A DNA stretch of 64,000 nt from Plectosphaerella cucumerina (taxonomy: Eukaryota; Ascomycota; Sordariomycetes; Glomerellales; Plectosphaerellaceae), in contig JAGPXD010000001.1 in assembly GCA_020746995.1 (NCBI GenBank), positions 1,612,001 to 1,676,000 of the forward strand. Direction: 5' to 3'. The notes under the pieces are model-generated. The model was given only the letters and a program-made list of their open reading frames with translations. It was not told the DNA's origin and did no database searches. Position 1 is the stretch's first letter, and each line of letters starts with the position of its first letter. Both the position numbers and the translations under genes were made by a program. Shown here in pieces: positions 1 through 11,000 of this stretch.

Positions 1-1027
1 GTTCGTCCTTCCAGGTGCTTGGCATCTTCATGTCAGGGTTAGGCTCGGACTCGCGGATGGTCTTGACAGCCTCGATGCCGGTGATGATGTTGCCGTACTG
101 ATCGGAACCGCCGACCTGCATCTGGACGCCCAGCTTACTGTAGAGGTGCCACCAGTCCCAGCCCTGCATGAGGGGGTACATGAACTCGCCGACGGAGACA
201 CCGTCGCCCTTTTCCATCTTGTTCTTGACACTGCGAATTCCTGAATTTAGTATGTGACTTTCAAACATGGTAGGGGGCGCACACTCACGTATCGCGCGAC
301 AGCATGGGGCCTAGTCTCAGGTAGCGCCCTAGCCTCTTGAGAACCTCGTACATGGGGAGGCTCTGCCACCATGTGTTGTTGTTGACGAGATGCCGCGACA
401 TCTCCCACTCCTTCTTGAACCCGTACTTGAACTTCTCGTGCTCGACGTTGGACCAGAGCTTCTTCATCTGGTAGTGTATCCTCGTGATGTTGTTCGCGAT
501 CTCGCTGTTGGACATGACGTCGCGAGACTGCAGGCGGCCCGTCGGGTCGCCGATCCTCGCTGTGGCGCCTCCGACCAGTGTCACCGCCCGGTATCCGTAC
601 AGGTACATCCAGAAGATTGGCATCATGGGGAGGAGGTGGCCGAGGTGGAGGGATGGCGCTGTCGGGTCGACTCCGACGTAGGCGCCTATCCTCTTGATCC
701 GCATCAGTTCTTTGATCGTCTCCGAGTTGCTGCAGAAAGCATTGTTAGCACATAGCCTCCCTGCAAAGACTCAAGGCTTTGGACGAACCCCGCGATGTCC
801 TTGAAGAAGCCGCGCTCTTCCAGCACGTCCCACAGGTTCCGCTGCTCTCCCCTGGAGATCTCTTCCGCCCGTTCAGCCCATCTCTCCGCCGCTGCGTCTC
901 GTTTCCGTTGCGTCTTGAGGTGGATGCATCTCGGTGTTTGCAGGGCCCGTGGCGTCTGGGTGAATGTGCTTCGGCGGGACAGGGCAAGCGGGAGCCCGGA
1001 GCGCCTTGCGACGAGGGACGTCGCCAT
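1..1027 (-). CDS. cyt-18: Mitochondrial tyrosyl-tRNA synthetase, CYT-18 type (partial, 3' end outside window)
   Basis: Class I aminoacyl-tRNA synthetase that charges mitochondrial tRNA-Tyr. Proposed exons, read from the right: 1027-789, 729-289 and 230 to beyond base 1. Introns are 788-730 (TGCTAAC branch, CTGCAG acceptor) and 288-231 (GTGAGT donor). The HIGH signature appears as HLGH at residues 108-111, the tyrosine-pocket motif GGSDQYGN lies in exon 3, and ATARIGDPTGR is typical. The KMSKS loop and tRNA-binding C-terminus lie outside the window. The Arg/Ser-rich N-terminus resembles a mitochondrial presequence. It is followed by a charged helix (about residues 45-75) like the Pezizomycotina-specific N-terminal extension, which in Neurospora CYT-18 is needed for group I intron splicing. 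That second role is inferred from the family. The start is the first ATG of the open frame; the gene diverges from SDH4. Confidence 0.93.
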
Positions 1028-1526
1028 CTGGAAAGAGGAAGCAAGCCTACTAGCTTGTGTCGGAGAAACAAAAGATGTCTGATTACGTAGAAAGAGTGTG
1101 TTGCTAGATCGACATGGTAAGAAAAAAGAGTCACAATACAGGAGGTGTCACCACCTTCGTTGTCTCGTCGCAAATCGCGTGAGGTCCGCCACTCACCATG
1201 CGCCGACGACAGGAGCTCCTCCAAAAATTTCCGCCCCTTATCGAAGGCTTATCGGACTCGCGCCTCAAAACGCCACGCTCGGGCGCCAAGTCACGTGCGC
1301 CACCTGCTTTCGCCGGCCGACCTCGTCGGGACAAGACAGCCAATGGGCGGGCCGGTAATTGAGATCCTCGGCAATGGAGGTCCAATGCTCCCGAACCCGA
1401 CTCGAAAGTGCATTTGCATCATCCACTCCAATCATCGACCTCCCGCCCCAATCGACGACAGCTTCGACGACGTCTCGAACCCCGACCTAGCAATCGCATT
1501 CGAGAGCCACGATACACCCTTCAGTC
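1028..1526. promoter_or_regulatory. Divergent promoter between mitochondrial TyrRS and SDH4
   Basis: A 499-bp interval separates the two start codons, so both genes must be driven from here. It contains a CCAAT box at 1340-1344, followed at once by a GC-rich stretch, and a CACGTG palindrome at 1292-1297. CCAAT is the binding site of the HAP/CBC complex, which controls respiratory genes in fungi. The assignment here is inference from sequence. I see no other gene in the interval. Confidence 0.55.
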
Positions 1527-2137
1527 ATGGCTTCCATCATGCGACCCGGTCTCCTGCGACAGAGCGCCATTGCGGCGCGCATGGCCCGGACACCAGCGAT
1601 CAGGGCGACCGCCTTCCACACCACGTCGAAGCGGCAGCTGCTGCCCGCCGGTCCCCGTACGTCCGCCTTAAAAACGACCTGCACAGCCAACTCCCGTGGT
1701 CAATCTACATAGCTTGACAGCCACGGAGAAGCTGCCTGCGACGACCGAGACTAACACACTTTCCAGAGGTCATCCAGGGCACCGTCAACGACCCCGTCAC
1801 CGTCCCCGAGCCCAGCCCCTCGCACGGCTCCTACCACTGGACGTTCGAGCGCGTCCTCGCCGCCGGCCTGGTGCCGCTGACCATCGCCCCCTTCGCCGCC
1901 GGCTCGCTGAACCCCGTCATGGACGCCATCCTCGGCGCCAGCATCCTCGTCCACTCGCACATGGGTATCCAGGCCGTCTTCGTCGACTACGTCTCCACCC
2001 GCACCTACCCCCGCCTGCGGAAGTTCGTCATGTGGTCCCTGAACGCCGCCACTGCCCTGGTCGGCCTGGGCCTGTACGAGTTCGAGACCAACGACGTCGG
2101 CATCACCGAGGCCATCAAGCGGGTGTGGACGGCATAG
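1527..2137 (+). CDS. SDH4: Succinate dehydrogenase membrane anchor subunit D (CybS)
   Basis: Small membrane anchor of respiratory complex II, carrying part of the heme b and ubiquinone site in the mitochondrial inner membrane. Exons 1527-1656 and 1767-2137 are joined across a GTACGT...TTCCAG intron, giving 166 residues. The N-terminus is an Arg/Ala-rich presequence with a typical processing region near residues 28-36. The CybS core (residues 66-166) has three hydrophobic segments and the NPVMD...HSHMG...VDY signature. His106 matches the heme ligand, and the Asp-Tyr a few residues later matches the quinone-site pair. Length and domain order are normal. It shares a promoter with the mitochondrial TyrRS. 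Confidence 0.95.
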
Positions 2138-2714
2138 AGGAGATGAATGGGAGAGGGAGAAAGAGAAGGGATGGGAGGAGTTTTTGTTCCCCTGCTTTTT
2201 TGGCCACGCCGCTGTTAATGCAGGTATATACTGGAGGGATCGCTCCAGGAAGTGTACGACCACCAGCATAGGACGTAAAAGAGACTCCATGTTGATTTTC
2301 TAACGACTGGCACCAACCTTGGGTGTTGCTCGCTTGGGATACCGGAAGGATCTATTCACGGCTAGGAAACAGCGCACAGTTGCCAACACTACACCTAAGT
2401 CTCGATGACGGCAGCGCTCCGGCATGTTTGCCTTTCCGAAGGCGGAGTTCTCAATCGATTCATAGAGGGCAAGCAAGATCTTCAGTCAAATGGCACTGTC
2501 CTGAACCATCTGGTCGCCTTACCTGCCGATCGACCACCCAGAATACATCAACACAATGCTCTATCAAATCCGGCAAAATGTCATAATTTGTGTACATTCG
2601 TCAGTCATCTCAGGCTACACCAAAGCATCAATCTGTCGATCCCAAAATCCTCCACTGCGCACTGCCCAGGTAACAATCTGGAGCCGGGCATGCACCATCC
2701 CCCAAAGTAACCCC
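2138..2714. other. Convergent 3' flank between SDH4 and BTA1
   Basis: Holds the 3' untranslated ends of the two converging genes. The short open frames here have no recognisable motif and I see no RNA gene. Confidence 0.6.
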
Positions 2715-5378
2715 TCACAGAGAGAAGCTCGACACCTCGGCCGTCGCGCCCTCGCGATCCATCTCAGGCGTCGGGGGCGGCAAGTTCTCAACCTTGGTGA
2801 GAATCCAGCACGAGGCATACATGTTAACGCGGTCGATGCAAGCACCGTCCTCGCGGGCGCCGACACGCTTGGGGCTGAAGCCGTGGGCCTCGAACTCCTT
2901 GACGTACCAAGGGTGCAGGGCTGAAGAGCGGAGCAGTACACGGCCTCCGCGACGCAGGGCACGGTTGAGCTTGGTGATCTGGGCGGCCGCGGCGGGGGCG
3001 CCGGGGTCGAACCAGTCCATGCTGTCCATGACCACCGCCACAGTCAAAGTACCCGGAGTAATCCGGGCGATGACCTCGTCGAGCTCGTCGGTGTGGATGC
3101 GCAGGCCGTCAAGGGCACCAGGTCGCGACAGGCGGGCGTGGGCCTTCTTGGAGAGGTAGTCCGGGTGGCACTGGGGGGTGAAGGCGGCGGTCATGCACAC
3201 GTGGTAGTAGGGGTTGTCGACGGCGATGTGCGTCTCCTCGGCGACGGGGTCAAGGGTGTCGATCATGTAGTGCCAGATGGCATGGGAGCGGGTGTTCTTG
3301 GCCGAGGGACTGGGTCCGTTGACAGCCTTGGATACTGCGTGATCAGCCTCGATCATAGCGAGCTGGTTCTTAGGAACGCCCAGAGCAGCCCAGAGGAAGG
3401 ATTCCTGAGACACGACGAGGTTGCAGAGCAGCTTGGAGAGGAGGGCCGGACGGATCTTGTTGCGCCAGACCTCGCGCTGCTCGTTGAGGGTCTTTGTGGC
3501 GAGGAACTCCTTAACGGCACCCGTGACGCCAAAGATACGGGCGATCCAGCGGAAGACCCTGATGGCGTGGCGGGAGCCGCCCGTGTCGTAGAGACCGTAG
3601 CCCGAGGAGTTTGTGAAGACGTGAACATTATTCAGCCAGTACTGGAAGGCGCGGCTGGAGAGGTGGGGAGACAGCTTGGAGATGAGGAGGCTGCGGAAGT
3701 CGGGGTGCTTTCCGTCGCCGAAGAGCTTCCAGAAGTCTTCGTACGGCAGGGCGCAGTAAGAGGCGACCTTGAGCTCGAGGAGGTGGTTCTGAGTAGGGTT
3801 GAGGTCGACAGCATGGATGCGGGCAGGACTCTGCATGGCGTAGGAGAGGATGTTGTCGCCGGCAGATGTGATGGCGAGAACAACATCATCGGGGCCGAGC
3901 TTGAGAAGGCGCTCATCAACACGGGTATCCTCCCACGTGAAAGCGTAGATGTACTCGTCGTTGAACTGAGTGTGCTTCTGGAGCTGGTCGTCGTAGTAGA
4001 TGCGCCAGTGGTGATTCTGGTAGAAGAAGGAGGGCAGCGGCAGGTTGGCGGCAAGGTTCTGAATGGCAGTCATGAACGCCTTGGAGCGGATCTCTGGGGC
4101 CGACTTCTCAATGGCCCTCGTCAGAGCATCACGCTGGCCGACGGGGTAGAGCAGCGGTGACTCAGTCGCCAGGGCATCGATCTTCTCGACAATCTCGTGG
4201 GGGAGGGCCGATGCGGAGAAGGGTTTCTTGTGGCAGCCAACCCAGACGTAGTAGGGGATGCGGCCCAGGGTGTAGTTGCGGGCGTTGATGTTCAGAATCG
4301 TTCCAAACTTGTACTCGAGATAGTCTCGGCGAGCGGGCTCCAGGTTGACCTTGTCGATCTCGAACCAGGCGCGCCAGAAGGTACGTGAGAACCAGTTAAC
4401 GTGCCGGTTGACGAGGCCTCCGGTGTGGTTGCGGAAAGCAAAGTCGTTCTTGGACTGGACATAGAAGTCGACAACGCCAAGGACGCCGTGGGGAGAGAGC
4501 AGCGAGGTGAGTGAGTCGATGACGGAGTGGTAGTCGGGCTAATAAAAAGGGGCGTGTCAACATGCAGAGCAAACCCCTGAACGGCATCAAGACTCCACTT
4601 ACGATCATGGACAGGCTGTAAGACATGGTGACAAGGTCGGCGCCGCCATGCTCAGGCCGCTTCTGGTTGAAGTAGCTCATGGCTGGCGATCGGAGAGGAG
4701 TGGCGTTGCCGGGAAGGCCGTCCTCGTGGTCCTCGAGGCGGAATTTCCTCGCGTCCTCACAGATGACCTTCACGTTCTTCCACCCCAGCCTCTCGAAGCG
4801 CTTTCGCGCGACGTCGCAAAGGGATGGCGAGAAGTCGACGAGATAAACACTGGAGAAGAACTCGGGGACGTCGACATGCGCAGACATGGCTTCGATGTTC
4901 CAACCGGTACCACCACCGACCTGGATTATGAGAGGAAGGATTAGTACGGTCTTGGGACGGGGAATCGGGCTATACGCACATCGACCCAGATCCGCTTCTG
5001 AATCTTGCGGCTAGCCTTGGCTTCTTTCAAAGCCTGGGCCTTGGCCTGGAGCTGCGCCGCCGCGAGGGCGAGCATGTCTTCCCGACCCTGGAGAAGGATC
5101 TTCCTCGTGGCATCGTAGGCGCCGGCCTGCTTCTTGTAGAAGCTTTCGAGGGCATCCTGCTGGTTGCCCTTCTTGTTGCCTTCGTGGGGCTTGATGAAGC
5201 ACGAGTAGAAGAAGAGGAGGAAGGACTTGAGAACGCTGGGGGTTTCGTTGCTGTCCGACCCGGAGTTGGCAAAAAGCCTGGAGAAGCAGACACTGCCAAC
5301 GGCAGCGAATGCTACTCCGGCAAGGATTGTTTGTATGTTCATGTTGAGGGGTAGAATGTTACCACCAAGAGAAGCCAT
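2715..5378 (-). CDS. BTA1: Betaine lipid (DGTS) synthase, fused BtaB-BtaA type
   Basis: Makes the phosphorus-free lipid diacylglyceryl-trimethylhomoserine. One SAM-dependent activity transfers the 3-amino-3-carboxypropyl group to diacylglycerol and a second N-methylates the head group three times. Exons 5378-4980, 4920-4603 and 4538-2715 (introns GTGCGT..CCAG and GTAAGT..TTAG) encode 846 residues. A membrane helix lies at about 10-32. The methyltransferase (BtaB-like) part begins with VDVGGGTGWN near residues 131-140. The BtaA-like part (about 400-846) carries its own SAM loop, TSAGDN, near residue 464. The order methyltransferase then BtaA matches eukaryotic BTA1. Such enzymes act in the ER and are often induced by phosphate limitation. 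I see no CACGTG in the proximal promoter to support that here. The start is the first ATG; the open frame also runs upstream without another ATG. Confidence 0.92.
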
Positions 5379-7806
5379 GGTACTCTCGCATCGCAAGTGT
5401 CGCCGGAGTGGTGCGTTGAGGCAAGTCCAGAGCGCTTGGCAAAGTTGAAAGAATACGATGAGATGTCAAGAGAGAGAAAGAAGAGAGAAGGAGGGGTCAC
5501 GAGAGGAGGTCAGGGTGAGGATATATAGTGACCACCTCGGGCGGCAGCACACACGACCACCCGCATGGAGGGGCAGATGGAAAGACAAAGAACATCGAGC
5601 AACCATAGCTTGCCCACACGGGCAACCTCGAGACCCCCTCTCGATCCCAGCCATGGGCATGGCCTCTGCCCAGGGGATCGGCTGTGAGCAACGAATGGAA
5701 CCCGGAGGCTCCTCAGCAGGGCCCCGGGGGGTGGACAGGCAGCCTGCGTGGCATTGGACGTGGTAAAAGAGGACCCCTGGGAAGGGAAGGGGGAGAGCTT
5801 CAAGCTGCAGATGCGCACACCCACGTCAGGGTCTCGAAAGCTACCCCACCAAGGTTGGGACGGGACCCCGCCGCGACCTGGATGCAGTTTGGCGCCAAGC
5901 GGCCGCCCAACAGAGCCCCTACGGGGTGGTTGCAGGAACGCCTGGCTCCTGTCCACGGGGGTGGCCCTACCGGCCAATGGCTGGGGCACATGGGTGATCC
6001 TCTGGGACTCGGGTGCCTCTGTGTAGAAGATCGATTCGAACTTCTGGTTGGCGTCGTGCCTTGTCCGTTGCAGGATAGCGTGGGATGTGCTGTTTCGACG
6101 AAACGACTCGCCTCCGTGCAAGGCGTGGATCGACGCGCCGGCTGCACTCGTAGGGTAGTCGCATCAAGCAGAGGAGCCGTCTTGCCGCGTTACTCGTAAC
6201 ACAAGTTGGTGAGGGAATTGGTCGGTCCTGTCAGGAACGCGGCGGCGTGCAGCTCGACAGCGCCACAAGCTGGGGTGGTGAAGCGGAAGGACACTTGCTG
6301 CGCAGTCCATTGAACAGAACGTCGACGTCTCACCCGGGTCTCGTGGGTTTGAAAATCATGTATGGTCATCTCTTGTTCCTGTCGTTACGGAAAATGACGG
6401 CATTGTTCGGAGCCATCGTCCGCAGGCTCTGGGAGAGGCGGGTGTTCTTGTCGAGGGACGACCGCGACGCGGACCTTGCGAGTCGAGTCGGGGGTCGTGG
6501 TGCGGCTCCACTATAGCTTGCTGTGCCTGTGCGTGTGGGGGTCGATCACCAATGGGGTCGGGTTGCTTGGCCACATGCATCGGTGGATAGGTCTTCGACA
6601 GCCCTCTCCAGCATGGAAGAGCCCAGGAGAAGGGCGGGCTGGCAACAAAGAAGGCGACGACCGTTTCGTCTCGAGCAATGTTGGCACTCCGCATGAGTCG
6701 ATCCTCAAGAGACCTTGGCGAGTGTGATCAGGCATGGTGGTGCAACGGGCGTGTTCGGAGTTCGACGCGGGACATGCTGGGCCCTGGATTGGGGTGAAAG
6801 GGATGAGGGGTCGGTGTCGGTGCCGATGTGGATCACGAGGGCCGGCCCTCGAGCTCCGACTCGGCGTCGCACGGCGCACCCCTTGCCCCTGCCCCTGCTC
6901 AAGCTTTCCTCGATTCATTCTCAGGCCAGGCCTCGACGATGCCCAGTATCCGACTTGCTGTGGCTTCTGGCGAGATCATCGTAGGCTCTTTGGATGGTGA
7001 GGACACTCGGTTGAAGCCTTGCTCGAAAGGCATGGCTCCTCGCAGGGGCCGGTAAAATCCTAGGCAGAAAGATGCGTTTTGTTGAGAGGTGGCTCTATCC
7101 AAGCGAAATTGAGGGTGAAGAGAGGATGGAATCTGGCATGTGATAGTCGAAGGATGAGAAGACGAAGAGAGAAACCGAAGAAGAATTTGCTACGTTGGTT
7201 TCCAGAAGCTTCTTTCCTGATTCTGTCCAGGGTTCGCGGACATGGACGTGATCTGGAAGGAACGGCCATCGTGGTGCTTTCCCATTTAATGATAAACTCA
7301 AAGGCAGGTGCAATCTGCATGCTTCGGTTCGTATCCAGGTAGGTAGGCAGGTACCGAAGGGTCATGCTGCGCCTGCTAGGTATCTCTACTTTATTTTGGG
7401 CGAATACTGGGAATTAGATCCGACAGATTTACGGCTACGAAACTTAACCCGACACTGCATCAATTCGACGTGAGGTGAGATTGACTTGTATTGCAGGCCG
7501 ATCATCAGTTCAGATTGTAGCGATAAAGCCACACTAGGTACTCGTCCTACGCCACTTCCCCATTCGCCTACCCACCCACTAGCCACATCCCAGAACCGGG
7601 CCTCGTGTGACGCGACCCGATTCCAGATCCCACTTCAGCTATCCCATCAATCCATCATCAATCTCCATCGGCCACGACTCGAGCAGCCCGATCATCATCG
7701 CTATCATCGAATCCCGCTATCTACTCTGCCTTCACACAGGCATATCATGCCGTAGAGGCCATCCAGCACCGATTGCGATTAGGGGTCGTTGCCCCATTCC
7801 GACAAG
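5379..7806. promoter_or_regulatory. 2.4-kb divergent intergenic region BTA1 / ADA3
   Basis: Holds both promoters. The longest open frames, such as 5510-6121 minus, have no family resemblance and lack the codon pattern of the neighbouring genes. I see no tRNA, repeat or mobile element. Pyrimidine-rich sequence just before 7807 fits the ADA3 leader. Confidence 0.55.
5521..5528 (-). promoter_or_regulatory. TATA-like box upstream of BTA1
   Basis: Reading toward BTA1, the sequence CTATATAT lies about 145 bases before the start codon, a plausible TATA position for a fungal promoter. Supported by sequence and position only. Confidence 0.35.
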
Positions 7807-9919
7807 ATGCCGCCCGCCGCCAGCCAGAAGGGCACCGGGAAGAAGGCGGGACCAGGGGCGATGCGCCAGCGCAGCAGGAACACCACCCCGAGCTCGGTCC
7901 CGACCGGCGCGAGCCTCCCACCGATTGAGGCCATTGACGCCGACTACCTCGCCCTTCGTGTCGAGTCGTTTCGAAACATCAACTTCGAGGACCTGGTCGA
8001 CCAGAGCACCGGCGCCGCCCAAGTACCCGACTCGAAGAGCGTCGATGGCATCATTGCCCGACTGAACCGCCTGCAAGAGGTCATCGATAGGCGTACCAAC
8101 TTTTGCGACAAGGCGATGCGCGACCTGGCCACCCAGCGCAAGCACCACGTGGACGAGCCCCCCGAGCGGGAAGCACGGGACGACGATCAGAAGCGCGCAA
8201 ATAAGAAGAAGCGCAAGGCCGCCGATACCCTCGCACCTGGAGACGGTAATAAAGGTATGTAGACTGTGTGCGCTGCATCAAAACTTCCCTCGTCCGCAAG
8301 ACTCGGCGCTCGCGCCAGAAGTGCTGCTGCAACGGCCCACTCGGGGCGCTGCACGCTCTCTTGGTCGCAAAACGTCGCGACGCACTCCAGCTCTCTAACC
8401 CTGGCTAGAACGCTCCTCCCCGCTTCGCGACCCGAACAAGCCACGAAAAGTTTCCCGAGACGAATCCTCTTCATCATCACTATCGCCCGCCGAGCCGGGC
8501 TCACCATCCGCCATGGATGTCGACGACAAAAAGAAGAAGAAGAAAAAGCCCGAAGTGAAGGAGGAAAAGGATGAGAAGGAAGAAGAGGAAGAGGGTGAAG
8601 ACTCCAGCTCGGAAGACGAGGGCGCTCCTCCGCGCAAAGCCGTGCCGGCCGCGCATACCTTCGGCGACGACCCCTCGACGTTCCCCGACCCCACCGTCTA
8701 CGAAATTCGCGACACACATCCCGGCATGTCCGTCGATGAACTGAAGGAGATCTACTCCGTTGCTGTGTTTCCCAAGACGGACCTGGCAGACCTCATTGCT
8801 GGAGACCCGCCTGACAACGACTTCAGCAGCGCAAAACCGTCGAACCAGATCAGTTTCTCTACCTTCACGACATACATCGAGCCATACTTCCGGCCTTTTG
8901 GTGAGGAGGATCTCGCCTTCCTTAGGGAGCGGGGCGACCGTGTCGGCCCGTTCAACCTCCCCAAACGTGGCAAGCGGCATTACACAGAGATCTGGGCGGA
9001 GGAGGACGGCGCAATGCAGCTCGATTCGCCGTCGAAGCGCGAGAAGCTCGCTCCGAACCAGGCGCGGGGCACCATTGAGAACCTCGACGACGACGTCGCC
9101 GAGACGGATAAGCTTTCTGTGGGACCCCTACTATCACGACTCCTGCAGACGATGCGCCCCGAAGCGCGACCGCAAGCCGAGGATGATAAGGGCACCAACG
9201 GCGTCAACGGCGACGTCAGCATGAACGGTGTCACCAACGGAGACGGCGCCGAGGTGCCTGGCGAGGACAAGCCGCCGTCTGTGCCCCCAGCCGCCTTCAT
9301 GCCCGAGTCCAATTCGGAGGCATGGAAGAAGGCGACGCACCCTAAGCTGGACTACGCTCAGGTCGATGAACGCATCAAGCAGGAATTGAGGCACATCGGC
9401 TTCCTGCCGCAAGAAGGCAACTTCGAGTCGGAGTACGACGGGGCGTTTGACGACGAGGTGGCAGCGCGGCTGCGACTTTTGCAGTCGCGGCTGCGCGAGC
9501 AGATGCTCATCAACGGAGCGCGCAAGGCGCGACTGATGGAGCTGGTCAAGGAGCGCATGGCGCACCAGGAGTACCAGACCATCCTCGAGGATCTCGACAC
9601 CCAGGTACAAGCGGCGTACCTCAAGCGCACGCGCACTATGGGCAAGACGAAGAAGGCGAAGCGGCCGGGCGGCGCCGTTGCGGCCGCGGCCCAAGGGGCG
9701 TCGGGTATGGCCAGGCCGGGTATCGGCGACGTGACCAAGACGCTCATGGAACGGCGCAAGCGCTGGGTCGACACGATAGGATCGTGCTTCGACGACGAGA
9801 ACTTGGGCAAGGTGCCGAGAGCCGAGAACCCGGACAGCTCCATCTTCAAGAGGAGCGAGATGGCGGAGCTGATGAAGAAAGAGAAGGAGCAGTGGGAGGA
9901 GGAAGTGGAGGAGGACTAG
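7807..9919 (+). CDS. ADA3: SAGA/ADA histone acetyltransferase adaptor Ada3 (Ngg1)
   Basis: Nuclear co-activator subunit that links Gcn5-Ada2 to the SAGA and ADA complexes. Exons 7807-8254 and 8409-9919 (GTATGT donor, CTAACC branch, GGCTAG acceptor) encode 652 residues. The first ATG lies in the exon. The N-terminal region is basic and charged, followed by a Lys/Glu-rich stretch at about 185-215. The conserved Ada3 C-terminal domain spans about 447-562, including QVDERIKQELRHIGFLP, an EVAARLRLLQ helix and ILEDLDTQVQAAYLKR. The last 60 residues form a charged helix. Family assignment is firm from the C-terminal domain. A downstream in-frame ATG at 8513 could be mistaken for the start, but the spliced upstream exon continues in frame. 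Confidence 0.93.
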
Positions 9920-10183
9920 GGCTGGGCACGATGACGAAACGGCGGTCACGACTGTTTCGGGCATTCTTCTCATTATCATTCGGTATTCTTTTGGCGTTCC
10001 GGGCTCGGTTGGAAGGTCAGCCCTGGCAGGATCGGGCTTTATAGGTGCCCTGGCCTAATCAATGGCTGGCGTTGGAGGTTTATCTTCGCAGGCCTCGGGG
10101 GCCAAATCAATTGCACCCATAAACTGAAAGAGCTTCTCGTGACATCTCTGCTGACCCCAGGTGCCTATGTTCTCCGTGGACAC

Positions 10184-11000
10184 TCATATCGCCAGTCCGC
10201 TGTCGTCGGTCCTGCTGCAGCCGCTGCGCGCCGTCAGCTCCGCCGGGCACGCGACCTGGCGGAAGTCGACGGTCGGATTGTCCGCGCCGGCGAACCAGTC
10301 GAAGCGCCAGAAGCAGCCGGCCTTGAGCGGCTCGGGGAACCCTTCGCACTCTGCGCGAGAGGAGATGCCGCCGTACCGCTCGCCCCAGCCGTTCGCCGGG
10401 GAGCCCCACTGGTCGGTGCAGCCATTGAAGATTCCGACGCCGCCGCCGGGCATCCGGGGGGTTGTCAGTGGTGTTCCGGGGCAAGAACGGGGCCGGACTC
10501 ACAGCGATATCAAAGTGGTCATCTCCCAGGTCTTCGCCCGTGTTGGTAGCCTGTACTATCATTTTCTTCCCCTGGACCGGGCCGCTCGTGAACGTCAGTT
10601 CGTACTATACACGCGTTAGCATTCAAATATCCTCGGTATGGAGCTGTTCGGCACTTACACAAGCACAGCACCATCCCGCCTCGGAGCCGCCGGCGATGCG
10701 CACCGCCGCCCATCCGTAGGCTAGATCCGGCGTCACCTCCCACGGCGCATGGGAACTGCACATATACGCCTGCCCGCCTGATCCGCACCCGGATGGTGCC
10801 GATGCCCCGGCGGCACCGAGGGGCGCGTCGTCGATGCTACAGGTGCCGACCACGCCCGAGGCGCCCGCGCCGACGTTCTCGCGCCAGGCGCATGAGGGCT
10901 TGCAGCAGTCCCAGTATCGGGTGGTGGTGCCCGAGCCTGAAGCCTGAGCTTGGACGACGGCGAGGGGTAAGGCGAGGGAGAAAAGGATTGAGGGGCGCAT
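10184..11000 (-). CDS. Secreted endoglucanase, glycoside hydrolase family 45 (intron 2 acceptor abnormal)
   Basis: Endo-beta-1,4-glucanase acting outside the cell on cellulose. Exons 11000-10659, 10604-10503 and 10453-10184 give 237 residues. A signal peptide covers residues 1-18. The catalytic module begins TTRYWDCCKPSC, whose Asp is the nucleophile-assisting base in GH45. The general-acid Asp lies in HFDIA at the end of exon 2. Exon 3 carries PGGGVGIFNGC, RYGGISSR and CPAELTARSGC. There is no CBM1 or linker, so this is a single-domain enzyme. Intron 1 is canonical. Intron 2 (10502-10454) has a GTGAGT donor and a CTGAC branch, but its 3' end reads CCCGG rather than CAG. No nearby AG restores the conserved sequence, and without splicing the frame is lost. 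Either the acceptor is non-canonical, the base call is wrong, or the gene is damaged. Confidence 0.85.

Noticed and set aside
3093..4160. 355-codon plus-strand frame antisense to BTA1
   Set aside because: Same codon-bias shadow effect over the conserved BTA1 C-terminal domain.
5510..6121. 203-codon minus-strand frame upstream of BTA1
   Set aside because: No recognisable domain, composition unlike the neighbouring genes, and several overlapping frames on both strands of similar length.
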